A stretch of DNA of 64,000 nucleotides, from contig NC_064443.1 of the NCBI RefSeq assembly GCF_023343835.1, forward strand, positions 6,572,001-6,636,000. The letters run 5' to 3'. Shown here in pieces: positions 11,201 through 24,029 of this stretch. Source of the stretch: Lagopus muta (Eukaryota > Chordata > Aves > Galliformes > Phasianidae). Position numbers and translations under genes: made by a program. The notes beneath the pieces are model-generated. The model had not been told where the DNA came from and did not search any database. It saw only the letters and a program-made list of their open reading frames with translations. The stretch's first letter is position 1, and every line of letters starts with the position of its first letter.

Positions 11201-14200
11201 ACCTAAGTTTACTCTCGCTCATCTGTTGTTTTGTTGCTTTTTGTGCTTTGTTTTTTTCCCCAAAGGATTTGTAATTAAATTGGAAGCTTAAAAAAAATAA
11301 AAAAACCCTGAAAGCTATAAAAAAAAAAAATCACAGCAGCAGGATAGCCTTTACTATTCAAGCATTGGAGAAATCATAGTAAATGAACAGCTTAGCTAAA
11401 ACAGCACAAGTAAAAATACCACTGTAAATATTGATTAAACTCGTCTCTTGAATTTCCTGGCACTGGCTGCCTCAGCAGCAGCTCAGTAAGCTTCCTTCCA
11501 TTCATTCTGCTTAGATGGTGACAGTAAAGACATCGTAAAACAAACTATGTTACATGAAATGCAAATTATACAATAAAATAAATTGCATCATAATCTGAAA
11601 AGCCATTCCGTAAAGTGACACTGTGTGCATTTATTTACCCCTGTCATTTAGCATACATTTCTCCTTGTCAGTGTCTATCTCTGCGGAATCTGTGGTTTCT
11701 AGAAATAAAAGCAACATATCAGAAGTTAGTATTCAGCTCAAGCAAACACAAACATAATAAGCACATGCAAAATACCACACGGCCAAAAAATACCTCTTTT
11801 TGACATGAAATATTAGCCCCTCCAGAAGTAAATCATTGCTACACTTACACCTGGGTATATATCGATCAGAAGACAGCCACAGGTCATTTGAATGCACCAT
11901 GAACAGCTGTAAGGAGCTGCAGCAGCACCTCCCATCTGCTTAAGCCCTGCCTATAGAAGGAACATTGCATACAGCAGCTCTTGCATTCACACATGAGGGA
12001 CACCGACTGAAAATCCCTGGCACACTTGATTACTTCAGAGCAGTCAAACTGCTTCCCAAGTGAGGAAAGCATGAAGTACTCCTTCTGCAACACCAGAAAC
12101 TTGTAGCGTAACACATACAAAACATTTGTGGGCCAAAGCACACGCTAATCTGAGAACAACCTTCTGATTGAACGTACCACCACCCTTTCTGTTCCTGAGT
12201 AAGTCTCTGGGCATTGGCATATATGGCAGATGGAGCCCTTGGAACAAACTGCTTGGCACATATTGCTTATCCAAATTCTGCTCTCGGCTAAATACACATA
12301 CAGTCTCTTTTGAAATCTGGAGGGACTACATACTAACATTTGGCATAAGTAGTTTTGGCCTCTAGATGACATTTTTCTGTGAACTCAAGAAGAAAAGGAG
12401 GTTGACCTTAAGCTTTCCAAGAGTTAGCAGCAATGAAGCCATTTAGTTGAAACACAAGAATTCAGAAGGCAGCAGTATTGCTAGGTCTCTTCCTTCACTT
12501 AGAGACCTGCCATGAAGGTGTACTACAAGCTAATCCTCCACACTTGTAGGACAAAGGAATAACAAAACAGCCTTTGGAAGCGCTTGAGACTGGACAGACA
12601 TCTAGGCTCTCCTCAGGCATGCCAGGATGGGTCAGAGGACACTAAGGAAGCTGCTGTGGAGTAAAGTACCCAAATAGTATCTGTGCTTCACTGGAGCAGG
12701 CCCAGCCTGATTCTCCTCCATTTCTGCATGTCTCCCATCCCATGAGGGGGGACAGCATGGCTCTCCTGCAGAGCAGCAGCATTGCAACCACTTGGCTGCA
12801 CACTTGGGAGCCACTGAAGGAGAAAGAATTGCTGCAGAGCCTCCCACAACGTACTCTGTCAATGGCAATCACACATGCAGACTGCGTGTTTTGAGGGCAG
12901 TCTTCTCCAGATAACCTAGCACACAATTCTTCACGCTTCCAGCTCTGCGCTCCTGTCAAGCTACCATTGGGCAGAACTGAGCGGATCCTTTATCCTTCTA
13001 GTTCGTGTAAAAACATTCTCTGAGTCACATGGAAAACTCATTTGGCTTCAGTAGCTGCGACAGGGTCTGTACCATGTGCCTTCTCCACCCTCTAGTGGGA
13101 ACTCGTAGACATTGCTGAACATCTCACTTCCAACATTGTATTCGAGGCAAAGAAACTTTGTTCTTGCACAAATTTTGAAGGTTTTGTTTGTTTTTTAAGT
13201 AAGAACAAAGTCTTCGAAAGATTCACCTGTGTGGAAAATACTTTTCAGATGCATAGCTGCATGTAATTTATGGCATGCAATCTATTTTGTCCAGGCCACA
13301 GATCACCAGTGCCCCAAAACATTTCCAACAAGCCTGCTTGCTTCAGTTGTGTCCTTAGAACAAACTCCCCATGTTAGCAGTGACTGTTCCCTGCGGTCCC
13401 TTTGCATAATGCAATAGCAGCCAGTGGTTTTGGGGGACCACAGTCTATTTTTAAACTAATATACTGACCCCTATTGCTAAACCAGCCTGTATCAGTCACC
13501 AAGGTGCAAAGCTGAGCATGATTCTGCTCTGGCTAACAGCACTGTGCAAATTTCCTTTCTGCTGCCTGTCCAGCTGTGACAAGAGCAAATGCAGTGGGAA
13601 GAGTCTTTGTCTCAACATCACACAGCCTCCAACAAGGGTTTTATGGGTACAGATGGCCTTGGGCACAGCTATGCTATTACGAGCACCCAGCTAACTTCTC
13701 TATGGGATGTAGGCAGGACTTGGCTAAGCCAACTTAAATCTCATTTTCAGAAATGGCTCAATAGTAAAAAGTATTGAATACTAACAGAACTTAAACCATC
13801 AAAATACTCTTAAAATTACGTTCTTAGCTGCTGTTAATTACTAAAGACTGTCATTCAGTCAGTTTGGCAGAAAAACCTGTGGCTCTACACCTCTCCCTCA
13901 GGTGAAAATGACAGATTCACAGCTATTTGATCGAGGAGCCTGTTCCCTTCTCCCTATGGGCATGACTTCTGCAAGGTGATCAGCAAATTACAAGTATGCT
14001 TTAAAGCTGCCATGAGGCTGAATCCATAAGGTCTCCCTGTTCAGTATGATTTGGGTATGGAATTTGGAAAGCTAGGGCAACTTGGCAGCCTGTCTGTGCA
14101 GGTAGTGAAATGGTGTAGTCTCCCAGCTGTTTTCTCTTTGTGTTAGATAGACACAAACCTTTCAACACAAAAGGCTAAACAAGGCTAGACAGTGATGTAC

Positions 14201-17200
14201 ATTAAAAAGTCTTTTTTTTTTTTTTTTGTAATTAATATGCCACAGTCTAGAAATAAAGGAGATACAATTTTTTGTTTGCTTTTGTTGGTGGTAGTAGCTT
14301 TTGTTTTGCTTGTTTGTTTTTAAAACCTGTTGACTTTTGGTGCAACACTTTGCATCTAACTGGAGCTTGACCCACATTGCTAAAATTTCCCCTCAGCACA
14401 TAATTGAGTTTCTAATAACTAGAGATCAATTGTCCAGTGAAGCAATAGAGCTGTTAGACTGTTTATAAGGACTTTTTATACTACAATCCCTTTGCAGCTT
14501 CATTAACTTAAACATAGACCTTTTCCTCAAGCTGCTCAGGTCATTTCCGTGTGCTGGAGGCCTGAACATACTGCCCATGCATTTGGAACACCGCTCTTTT
14601 TCTCCAGATCACTAGATGATAAAGTAAAACCAACACATAGGAAAGTCAGGCTTGATACTTTTCTTTAGAGAAATGAGCTCCTTTGTGTATAGAGTCAAAC
14701 TTGTATATACGTATGTACCTCAGAAGCATTGAGGCCCATACATGTACATATTTTTGGTGGGCAATTTTATGGACATCAGTCAGGCACGTGAACTGCACAA
14801 AATATGTCCTGCATTTAATGTCATGGAGATTGGTGTCTCTGTTCAGCATCACAAGGACCTATGAATGAAGCATGATTTAACAATGTGGTTGCTTCATCTT
14901 CAACTGGACACAACTGGACGATCTATGTATTGAGGAAAAGGCAAGATTCCCAACCATTGGGTTTTTGTGATTAACAAATCTGAGGTTACTTTACTGTAAT
15001 GTTCTGATTTGCTACCAATTAGAATAAGCATAGTGAAAATAAAAAAGCCAGGAGGGGCAACCATTACGTAGAGGAACTGTCCTTCATATGAGTGATATTG
15101 CTATCTTACATGTAGAAATTGAGCTGTTTCAAAGGCACAGACTCGTATTTCAAGGCTGTCAAAGGATTTCAGACAGCCTACACCAGCCAACAAAGAACAA
15201 CTATGCAGTCAAATCCACATATGGGGGATAAATAAATAATCATTTAAATAATCTGAACAGAAGAAGTGAAATGAGGTTTCATAATTCACTGATGAGGAAA
15301 TAGACAACTCAGTCAAGTTACAAATCAACTTACTCAAGATTTTCCTGCTTGGCAGGTCATTATAGAGCTGTTCAGCATTGATCTGTAGAGCCCTGTAAAA
15401 TTCCTGACAGTGTCTCTCTCCTTTCTTCTGAAGGTGCTTTATCAGATCTGAGAGCCTGGTATGGAGTGATGCCTTTGGATTCCTGAACTGTAAAAGAAAA
15501 GCACTCATCAGAAAGGAGATTACAACAGCTAGAGAACAATTTCACATTATTTTATGGTATGACAGAGAATTGAGCCCATTTTATATTGCCAAAAACAATG
15601 TGCCAGAAAATTAAGGGAACCTACGTATACATTGCATGGGACACTTCAATACGCTGAGCTCCATCTGGAAGCATCTCTTGATGGTGAGCACATTTTCTCT
15701 GCCTTTCCTCTTTTATTTTTCCCTAGTAAAGTGACACATTTGATGTTTCTCCCCATTCAATTCAATACTTGCCACTCTACAATTTGATTCTGACAGCAAA
15801 CAGAAAACATGAACGTACACCCTATGGAATTCTAATGTTTTCAGGTTTTCCCTTAGTTGCCTAGTGGTGATCACCCAAAAAGGTATTTTATACTGATGAC
15901 ATTAGTCACAATATTGGAGTGTTCATCATCCCAAGACTACACATTTGATTGCTTCCAGCACTGCTGCATACCCAATGCAGCATTTATGAGTTCTCATTAC
16001 TCAAGCACCATGGCAAGCAGCTGCAGAAGAAAGCTCTTTTTTCTATGGTCTAAAATATGATGAATTCTAGAAGACATTACAAAGAGAATGAAAATGTGCA
16101 CTCTACCCACATCAAACTGATCCCAGAGTATCTGGAAAGCGACCAAAACCATTCTCAGCAGAGCATTAGATTTCATACCAGTGCAGCAGATAACATTTGC
16201 AGTACATTTAGTTAGGATCAATTCATTCTCTAGGGGGACAGGAATACAATGTACCTGATACAACACGCCTTATTCTGACAAAGTTCTCACAAGGTCAAAT
16301 GGATACGGGAGGATGGTAAGCTTCTCAAACTGTCAATAGAGTTGACAGAAATTTCCCTGGACCTATAGGAAAGCAGTACATTTATGTCTGCTAAGTGTAG
16401 AAATAAAATAAAGATATATTCTTTTCATATTTATTTTGAAGTTCCTGAGCAAAGGAGGCCTTTCTCCATATATAGTTACATTATTAACTCCATCCATTTC
16501 TCAGCTCTCACACTTATAGCTGGGAAAAGGGATCAGTGGGGTGAAGCAGCAACCCAGCACAAGCACGCCAAATCCATCCTTTGAGCTGCTACCTACAGAA
16601 AAGAGGTGGTCTTATCTGGAAAGTTAGGGATACAATTTTCTTAACACAGAGGCACACTGTGTGAAGACACATTTACTAATCCCAAAAGTGCTTAAGGTCT
16701 GCTAATATCAGCTCCAATAAAGCTCTCCCCAAGGAGATGGGGCAAACTGTGTGCTTTTTTAATTATGTGGGCAAAAGGGTCCTAGACAGCTCGCAGAAAA
16801 ACAACAGAACATTCAGAGATGGAGTAAAATTAATTAAGTTACCTTTTCCGCTTCTGTATTGGTAAGAATTTGGGGGTAGACTCTGTTAAGCTGAAGAATA
16901 ATTTTATCAACCACTTGCTCATTCAGTCGGCTATTGCTTGTAAGAAAATACATGTCGTGTTGCAGCCGGTGACAATACGACTGATCTAGAGACAGAAGAA
17001 CACAAAGAACAAACCACAGTAAGTACTTAGCAAGCCATTTTTAAATCGTGTACATTTCATTTTTCTAAGAGTGGTTAAATACCTAAAATACACTGAATTA
17101 ATACCTAAAATCCAGTAAATTACCAGCAGATAATTTTGGAAAGCTGACCTGCAGCGCAGCTGTGTGCTTCAGAGATCCATGCACTCAAAATTACAGGTAC

Positions 17201-20200
17201 CCAAATTCCTGGCAGTCACCTGAGCATCTCTGTCTTCCCAAAGGAAGAAGCTTCTAAACCACTTGATGTCAAGTACTGATGGATACCTCAAATACATTGA
17301 CAGTAACCATCCAGTCCTAAAGTTAAGTCACTGAAGGTTTTCTACCATTTATAAATAGAAAGTTCGACTGCACAGTTTAAAAATAAGATTTTATTTAAAA
17401 AAAAAATGATGGAAATGTGTTTCATAAAGTAAGGTTCTCTCTTAGATAGAATGGCAAAAGGTCCATATGTGACTGGAACATAGCACAGGGCTGGTCTTTG
17501 CCTGCTGCTGAGGACCTGACGACAGCAGGGCTGGTGGTACAGGATGGGAGGCAGGGAAGCTGGGCACAACAGGGTGGAAGATGCACCAGCATCACCCAAC
17601 CACCAAGAGTCAGTGATGCCTTTTGTCTAACAGGAGAAATCAGCAATTTGCCCTGTGTAAACAGCTCAGAACATTAGGAACAAAATCTCTGCTAACATGC
17701 CATGAAACTGTTCAAAGAAGGCAAACTTCCCTTCCACATCACCTGGGAGAGGGGAGAACAAGCATTCAAAAAGCAGTAATTTTTTCTTACCATGACAGTA
17801 CACTCAAATACACATCTCACTAAAACACCTTTTTTATTTTTTTTTATTAACCTGGACATCTGCAAATACATGAATCAAGACTTGCTGTCATTTTGGACAC
17901 AGTTTCCAATTTGATAGTAATGGATTTTGTAGGAGTTCACCTCTTAGCTGATAGCTTTCCCTACAGCACAGTGTTGTGCCACTATGAAATTAAAGACGCA
18001 GACATGTTCAGGTAGGATTACTGTGCTCACATTAGATTTAGAAACAGAACCATCTGTTACAATGCCTGAAATAAGCATTAAAACACCGAACCTGCATGAA
18101 TGTGCTCCACCAGCTCCACTGGTCACCAACCCTGGAAGCACACACATCACACCTGATCTGCACAAACCCCTCCATTCAAACTGAACAGAGTAAGAATGCA
18201 GTGCCTTCCCCATACTTAAAGCACACACATGGGTTTATGGCATTTTATGGTATTTTTTATGGTATTTTGGCTACCAGAATAGACCATCATCAGCTCTCTG
18301 TGCCCTGTGATTTAGAGAAGATAAACAAAAGAATGAAGGGAAAAAAAGCCAGAAAACAAACACGTGATGCACTGCACCTTTGCAAAGCCCTTCTCCTTCC
18401 TATATCATGTTTGTTAATTTTGCTACATCCCCCTTTTTTCTGCACGTTTGTAGCCCTAACTGCACTTACAGGAAAGGGTTCACAAGAATCTGGCATCGTG
18501 ATCACTGTGAAGTCGCAACTTCTCTAGAATCAAAGTTGCTCCCACTCAAATAAAGGCACGTGGCCATTGATACTGCACAGAGCTGCAATTCCACAAGCAC
18601 AAAAGTACTTCAGTTCCATTCTCTCTTTGCATACAGACACGTCTCATTTCCATGTGTTTCTAATTCCTAGCCTTTCTGCTGCTGGCTCTCAAGGCAGCCT
18701 CACAGCATGCTGTTAGAAACACACTGCGCTATTTGCTCTTCAGTTCCCTTTTGCTGCAACAAGTTCAACACTCTCTGACTCAGGGCTGAGATCAAACATC
18801 TCTTCAAACCCACTCATCTGGATGCACTACAGGCTGAGGTGGGGACCAGGAGACACTGATAGGGCATCAGGCTCTGTCAAGTTGTCTGCCCATGCCAATA
18901 CATTGTGGGGAGTGAGGTGCACCTCGCTCTCTACCTCCTCCCTCCTCTGCATCACTTGCATGAACCACAGCGACACTGGATGTCATAAACAACTCTGTTC
19001 TTTCTGCAGCCTTACAAATAGTACGTGTTAAATTGAGGTCTAACAAGCTAGAGAAGAAATTTAACTTCAAAAAACACCTTGACATTCAATCAACAAACCA
19101 CAGCAAGTACCAAAAGAACAACAAGGTTCCGACAGATTGAATGTATCTCAGTTTGTAAAATAACAGCAGCCCTGATGTATCATCTCTGCTTCCCACACAC
19201 TCCATCGCTGCCTCATCATTGCTGATTCCATGCAGGCAGCACGTGGAAGTCTATCAGCAGCAGCCACAGCAGTGAAGCTAATTGTGACCAGCTGGAGATC
19301 ATATTTGAGCTGACACTCTTTTCTGAGCAGTCAGGAACGCGGTGTGTCCTCATGGCACATCTGTACAGATTCACTGAATCATCACCGGTCTTATCAAGGG
19401 CTTTTTGCTGCCATCTGAAACCCGCACACTCACACACTGCAGATTGCATTACACTGCATAAGCCTCACTCAGATTTTCTGGGTGTCTCCATTTTCCTCTG
19501 ATCTAAGCCAAACACACAAGCAAAGAGTGAGTCAATGCCCCCTGCAGACAGTGCTACCTGTGCCATCTGAGGACATGCCTCAGGCCTGGCTCCAGCATCT
19601 GTGTGATGCACCCCAGCCTCATGGGATGCTCCATTCTCTGCATCCTGCAAAGACACTTCACACACCTGTACCACTGCCTCCCCATGTTACTTCACTCTGG
19701 GAGGAGGGACTGGGCACAAGGTTTAAAACATTCTAGTGAGATGTCATCATGCTCAGCGCCGCCAGAGCAAAAACAAAGCCCAGCTCCTCCCCTGCCTCTT
19801 CTGAAGCCCGCCAGCTCTCCTCTAATTGGAGAAGTCTTTGCTCAAACAACAGAGCAATGGCTGTGTTCAAGTTTCTGGTACATACACCAGGGAAGAGAGA
19901 CCACACCACAGAACCACCAACCAGTGCACCAGCTGCTAAATTACAAAATAATAATAATTACATTAAAAAAAACCAAACCAAACACAACACAAATCGTCAC
20001 TGATGCTAATGGCTGAGATGCAGCACCCTGCCCAGGGGTGATAAGGATATCTAGGAAACACACACGTGCATTTCAGACTCCCACGTGCTGCTCCACAGCC
20101 TTGCTTGCCCCAGCCAGCTCCTGTCCCCACCAGTGCCACCAGCAGCACAGTGTCCCGAAGAGATGACAGCTACTGAAAGGAAAATTCAAAACCTTCATGC

Positions 20201-22484
20201 TATGACAACCTTGTTTCTAAGCCGCAGCCATACCAGCATTGCAAGGACCATCAGTCCTTCAGCCAGCACTTGCCTGAGCAGCAGAACTGTGAGACTGGGG
20301 TCTCAGCCACAGCACATGGCACTGTCAGCTGTCTGAGGCCACGGCCTGCAGCTCCACAGCCAGCTGCACAGCCCACAAGAGGAGCAGGCACCAGTGGGGG
20401 GCAGCCAGCCCGCAGCACGGGTTGGAACTGCATGGGCTTTAAGGTCCCTGCAAAGCCAAGGCATTCTATGACACGCCTCTGCTCTTCCTTCCAAGGGAGG
20501 CTTTCTGGCTTACCAGCTTTCTGTCAAGAGACATCAGATGAATGCTGGGGACACCACTAGCATGACTATCAGGTTACAGTGGCAGTCAAGAACTGCTTGG
20601 TAGCTTTGTTTTTGCTTATTCTTTCCTTAGAAGACTCCAAATAGCTCTCTGTATAAGGAACAACAAACAGGACAGAGCACACTGGATTTTTGTCTTTGTG
20701 TACACTCTTCCACATCCTACTTTTGCTGCCCTTTCAGATAAAAAAATGCATATTCCTATGGACACATCACCCTTAAATTGCACCCTTAAACCTACACCTA
20801 GCAAGGTTTAAACAAAAAAAAAACAGAATTTCAAACTTGTAGGCCTGCGCTCAGCCCTTCCATGCTCGATCGCTGCAGTGAACTGTGCTCCCTGCTCCAA
20901 TCCCAGCCTGGGCCCAGGGGACCTGAAAGAAGCCAGAAGCTGTGCAGGTGGGCATCCCCAGTGAACCACCATGTTGATATTTGCATAAGGACTTGTGATA
21001 CTGCCTCTTACCACTGTATCTTTATTATGGTGTTGATCGCTGGTTATTCTCCCTTAATAGCCTGCCTCTTTCAAGTTACCAAGCAGACAGATGAGATAAA
21101 GCAGATAAAATTTTAACACAATAAACAAAACCCCAATAGATCTTCTTGTTCATCATGCACACCGTTCATAAACATCAGTTCTAGAAACTCCAGCAGCATC
21201 TGCTGGGCAATGCAAGGTCAGGTTGCAACTTCCTGCAGAAATACCCAATGATTTTCAAAAATGTCACAAAGCTGAGCTGATAATTAAAACCTTAAGGCAT
21301 GTGACCAACAAAGTGCACATGTCTCTGCAGTCTCCCTGCTAAAGCATCTCAGCAAAATTTTAGCCTTCACACTCATCTAGTTGTTGGCTTTCCCCCTTCA
21401 ATAGTCCAACAAAGGGGTGTGGAGGACTTAAGAGAGGAAATCTGACTGCATGGAAGTTGCCTGAAATGATCAAACTTCACTGTTAACCAAACCCCTTCCC
21501 CAAGAGGAGCGATGGCTCTGCTCCCCAGGCCTGGAAGTGCAGAGAGGTGGGAGGCACCAGGCCCCCTCCAGGCCAACTGCTGCTAACTGTGAGTTCGTCA
21601 CCAGAAAGTGAGAGTCCTTGATAGCAACCTCGGTAACTCAGCATTATCTGACTGTCTTCTAAAAACAGAAAAAAGCAAAGCATTAAATGACTCTTGAGAG
21701 TTGAACGTGGTGCTTCCTTATACACTTTCCTCTACTCCATGTAAGAGGTAACCAGTGGGCCTTTGGTAAGCAGGAGCACGGTGCCTTGCAGCTGCTCGAT
21801 CCTAATGAGCAGGAGACTGCGACCCGGTGTCAGTGGCACACTCCCCTCAATCCCGTGTGCCAGCTGGGCTGTGGGATCTGGCACACAGCTGCTGCCTCGA
21901 GGTGCGTTCTTCTGCCCACGTCCATTACAAATTCCCCACTTGCAGTGGAAAAATGCATACGCTTAAGTTCAAACCCACGCTTATTTCCATTCAGCAACCA
22001 CGAGCCTCAGCACAAGCTCACACGTCCCGTGGAGCCCTCGCGTCCCAGCACCAGGCTCACACACAGCCCGGCATCGCCGCGCACTTGCCAAGGGCTTGAG
22101 GTTACGCAGCACCGCCGCTTCCCGAATGCCACCCGCAGCCCGGTGACTCACGGGCTGTGACTCACAGACGAAAGCCAGCTCCGAAGCTGCAGCAGCTGCA
22201 GGGGTGGCCCCAGCGCGGGGATCCCGAGTTTACAAAAGACGGCGTTGAGAAACGCGCGATGGCACAGGTGAGCGGCTGCACGCCAACGGAGCGCCCCGTG
22301 CGCTGAGCCCGGACACGCAACGACGGGGCTTCCGAGAAAAAAATACAAATAAACTTCCGAAAAACACACAAGACCGCCAGCAGAACACCCGGCACCGCCG
22401 CGCCGGGAGGCGACTATCGGGACGCGACCGGCGTCCCCGAAGCGATGCTCCCGCAGACCCCACAGCCCCGCACTCACCGAGCAT
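8098..22484 (-). CDS. CARD19: CARD19 (BinCARD), caspase recruitment domain protein 19, six coding exons
   Basis: Coding exons in transcript order are 22478-22484, 16843-16985, 15334-15487, 11639-11698, 9605-9676 and 8098-8210. They total 549 bases, or 182 residues plus stop; the human membrane form has 183. All junctions are GT/AG on the minus strand and all phases match. Residues about 4-102 form the CARD, with human-like blocks such as DKIILQLNR, YPQILTN, RNPKASL and CQEFYRAL. Residues about 103-122 are an acidic linker, 123-143 a membrane span, and 147-182 a basic tail with LGFSPIII. In mammals this protein was reported to bind BCL10 and restrain NF-kB signalling, and the membrane form localises to mitochondria; later mouse work questioned the BCL10 role. 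Cys7 and Cys77 are kept, but the residue matching human Cys63 is Ser. The promoter is a CpG island. Identity is very secure. Confidence 0.96.
8211..9604 (-). other. CARD19: CARD19 intron 5
   Basis: A 1.4-kb intron. It includes an imperfect 17-base tandem repeat at 8571-8602. A hydrophobic open frame at about 8310-8435 mimics a membrane exon but has the wrong phase. Nothing else is recognised. Confidence 0.8.
8571..8602. repeat. 17-base imperfect tandem duplication
   Basis: Two adjacent copies of ctggggagctctgggg are separated by one or two bases, inside CARD19 intron 5. It is slippage-type with no functional sign. Confidence 0.7.
9605..9676 (-). CDS. CARD19: CARD19 coding exon 5 (transmembrane segment)
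   Basis: This 72-base exon (phase 1 to phase 1) has acceptor ccatttcctctag and donor TCAG|GTAATC. It encodes residues 122-146 with the hydrophobic run FFLACFSAAAGFALFWYCC, matching the human membrane segment and its YCC end. Including it makes the membrane-anchored product. Confidence 0.93.
9677..11638 (-). other. CARD19: CARD19 intron 4
   Basis: A 2.0-kb AT-rich intron containing a TA/TATG microsatellite (10474-10510) and A-rich runs at 11044-11058 and 11290-11330. No exon-like segment is supported. Confidence 0.8.
10474..10510. repeat. (TA)n/(TATG)n microsatellite
   Basis: A 37-base alternating TA tract is interrupted by TG steps. It is likely polymorphic. Confidence 0.85.
11639..11698 (-). 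CDS. CARD19: CARD19 coding exon 4 (acidic linker)
   Basis: This 60-base exon (phase 1 to phase 1) encodes T-T-D-S-A-E-I-D-T-D-K-E-K-C-M-L-N-D-R with split codons at each end. The acceptor gcttttatttctag is good; the donor GGG|GTAAAT is weaker. It aligns with the human linker that ends in NRG-PMSF, and the following residues here are DRG-PVFF. Confidence 0.9.
11699..15333 (-). other. CARD19: CARD19 intron 3
   Basis: A 3.6-kb intron without a recognisable repeat family or exon. It has a T17 run at about 14212-14228. Confidence 0.8.
15334..15487 (-). CDS. CARD19: CARD19 coding exon 3 (CARD, second half)
   Basis: The exon encodes residues 51-102, starting in phase 0 and ending in phase 1. The acceptor is cttttcttttacag and the donor GA|GTAAGT is strong. 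Blocks FRNPKASL, KKGER and CQEFYRAL match human CARD19. Position 63 is Ser where human has Cys; Cys77 is retained. Reading past the donor would stop after about 30 unrelated residues. Confidence 0.96.
15488..16842 (-). other. CARD19: CARD19 intron 2
   Basis: A 1.36-kb AT-rich intron separating the two CARD exons. Nothing else is seen in it. Confidence 0.85.
16843..16985 (-). CDS. CARD19: CARD19 coding exon 2 (CARD, first half)
   Basis: The exon encodes residues 3-50, starting in phase 1 and ending in phase 0. The acceptor is ttctgtctctag and the donor AAG|GTAACT. It carries Cys7, the helix containing VDKIILQLNR and the turn YPQILTN, all close to the human CARD19 CARD. Confidence 0.96.
16986..22477 (-). 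other. CARD19: CARD19 intron 1
   Basis: A 5.5-kb intron. It holds short direct repeats (17083-17125 and 18233-18270) and a CR1-like 3'-end fragment near 20425-20475. The first few hundred bases next to exon 1 are CpG-rich. Confidence 0.8.
20425..20475 (+). mobile_element. CR1 LINE 3'-end fragment
   Basis: The segment gggctttaaggtccctgca...ccaaggcattctatgac resembles the avian CR1 3' terminus (aaggtcccttccaa...ccattctatga). It is short and diverged, so it is a weak call. Confidence 0.45.
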
Positions 22485-22650
22485 AGCGGCCCAGCCCGGG
22501 GCTGCGGCCCTTCCTGCCGCCGAGCGCTCCGGGGCCGCCCTGGGGCCGGGCAGCACCGCCCCGTCCCGCCCCGTCCCGCGCCACCGCCCCCGTGCGGCCG
22601 CCGCTGGGGCTGTGCTGCGAAAAACACCTCGAGCCGGCGTTAAGCGCCTC
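22000..22650 (-). promoter_or_regulatory. CARD19: CpG island and promoter of CARD19
   Basis: The stretch is dense in CG and GC-rich against an AT-rich flank and surrounds coding exon 1. Just upstream of the ATG on the minus strand are GC-box-like motifs in a direct repeat of ccgtcccgcc (about 22558-22580, GGGGCGGGAC on the minus strand). No TATA box is obvious. The long open frames here (for example 22148-22627 and 22230-22742 on the minus strand) result from GC richness and are not taken as genes. Confidence 0.8.
22478..22484 (-). CDS. CARD19: CARD19 coding exon 1 (7 bases, Met-Leu-G)
   Basis: The exon reads ATGCTCG and is followed at once by the donor GTGAGT. Joined to exon 2 (which starts AT CAG TCG) it gives M-L-D-Q-S-Y-C, matching human M-T-D-Q-T-Y-C, with the Asp codon split 1/2 across the intron. 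It lies in the 22.0-22.65 kb CpG island. The ATG has G at -3 (gccgctATGc). Confidence 0.88.
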
Positions 22651-24029
22651 GTGAGAGCCGAGAGCAGGAATTCACACTCCCAGCTGTGAGGTTTGTAACG
22701 ATTAAATGCAGAATTAGCACGGCCACGATTTGCTTTTTCCACAGATAGTTTAACTGTTCAAATCCCGGATATAACTTCTTCACGAGGAAGCACAGGAACT
22801 CTGCGTGTTTTAAAGCTCTCATTAGCACAACATTCCATAAACATTTAATTACCCGTTGACTCATGGAGGCAATGTGCCATTCCTGGCTACAAACCCTGCA
22901 GAGAAACAAGGCTGAACCTTGGCTTTGCAAATTACGATAAGGAGATACATTATTTATTACTGCAAGCTTATTTTCTTTTACTGAAAATTCTGATATTTTT
23001 CTAATGTATGGGGAAATCCTGCATCCTCATATGGCAAAGGTACAGAATGAGCTGTGAGCAGCTCCCAGCACTGCAGCAGAGCCTGGGACAGCTCTGATGA
23101 AGGCAGCACATCCCAAGCTCTACAGTACCCCCAGGCATCACCCATTACTGCCTGCCCTTCAGCCTGAGGCTGTCCCCTCCCTGTGTTCTATGGGAGCTGC
23201 CTGCAGCACAGGGTTCCTGCAGCCCATCTTGCCACGAGTACCTCCACTAACAAACAAGCCCCACGATATGCATCCTACAACTCCTTCCTAAAAGGGAAGC
23301 AGCCTCCTTACCTTTAGAAAGATTAAGAATATAGAATAAAAAACTCATTGAAGTATTTTTAATATTGCAAAATACGGCGATGTTTATGGTGCCTGTTCTT
23401 GAGAAAATGGAGAGGGTACAAGCATCCAGAGTTAGTGCCATTTACCTTCAGGAAGTCAGATTTTCTGAGCAGCATGAAAGCAGATTTTTGACTTACCACT
23501 ATTATTACAGCACACAGCACAACCTTGACCTTGTTGTGGCAACAGAAAGAGGCACTGCCACTTTATGTCTCCTTTCACCACACTCTTAAGGCTATTTCAC
23601 CTCTCTACTGATATACTGCAGCAGTGGGACAGCACACATGGTGACACATGGCCGTGTCACACAGCCACTCACAGCACTCCCCTGGCACCTCCACCAGCAC
23701 CTCAAGGGCAGAAATGGAAACACCCAGCGTGGCACAGAGCAAAGCCTCCCCCCTGAGTACTGAGCATGGGGTGAAGCCGAGCTGCCAGGAGAGCTGCAGC
23801 ATGCACTGACTGGAGGTATTTTTGTCCCGTCAGCTCTGATGATGATACGGGAACCGGTGGTCAAATATAGCTCCTGCTCACACCTATGGCATGTATGCCT
23901 CTGAGCCTCCCCTGCACAGTGTGGCTTGGGCTCAAGGTGCCGGGAGAAACGTGGCCATGCCCCACTCACACAGCACTGCGCTGGGGTCCTGGTATCACTG
24001 CCCACTGCATCCCCTCCTGAGGTCATCGT

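Noticed and set aside
22148-22742. Minus-strand frames of 159 and 170 codons around CARD19 exon 1
   Set aside because: These are CpG-island artefacts reading through the GTGAGT donor. The supported coding part is only 7 bases.
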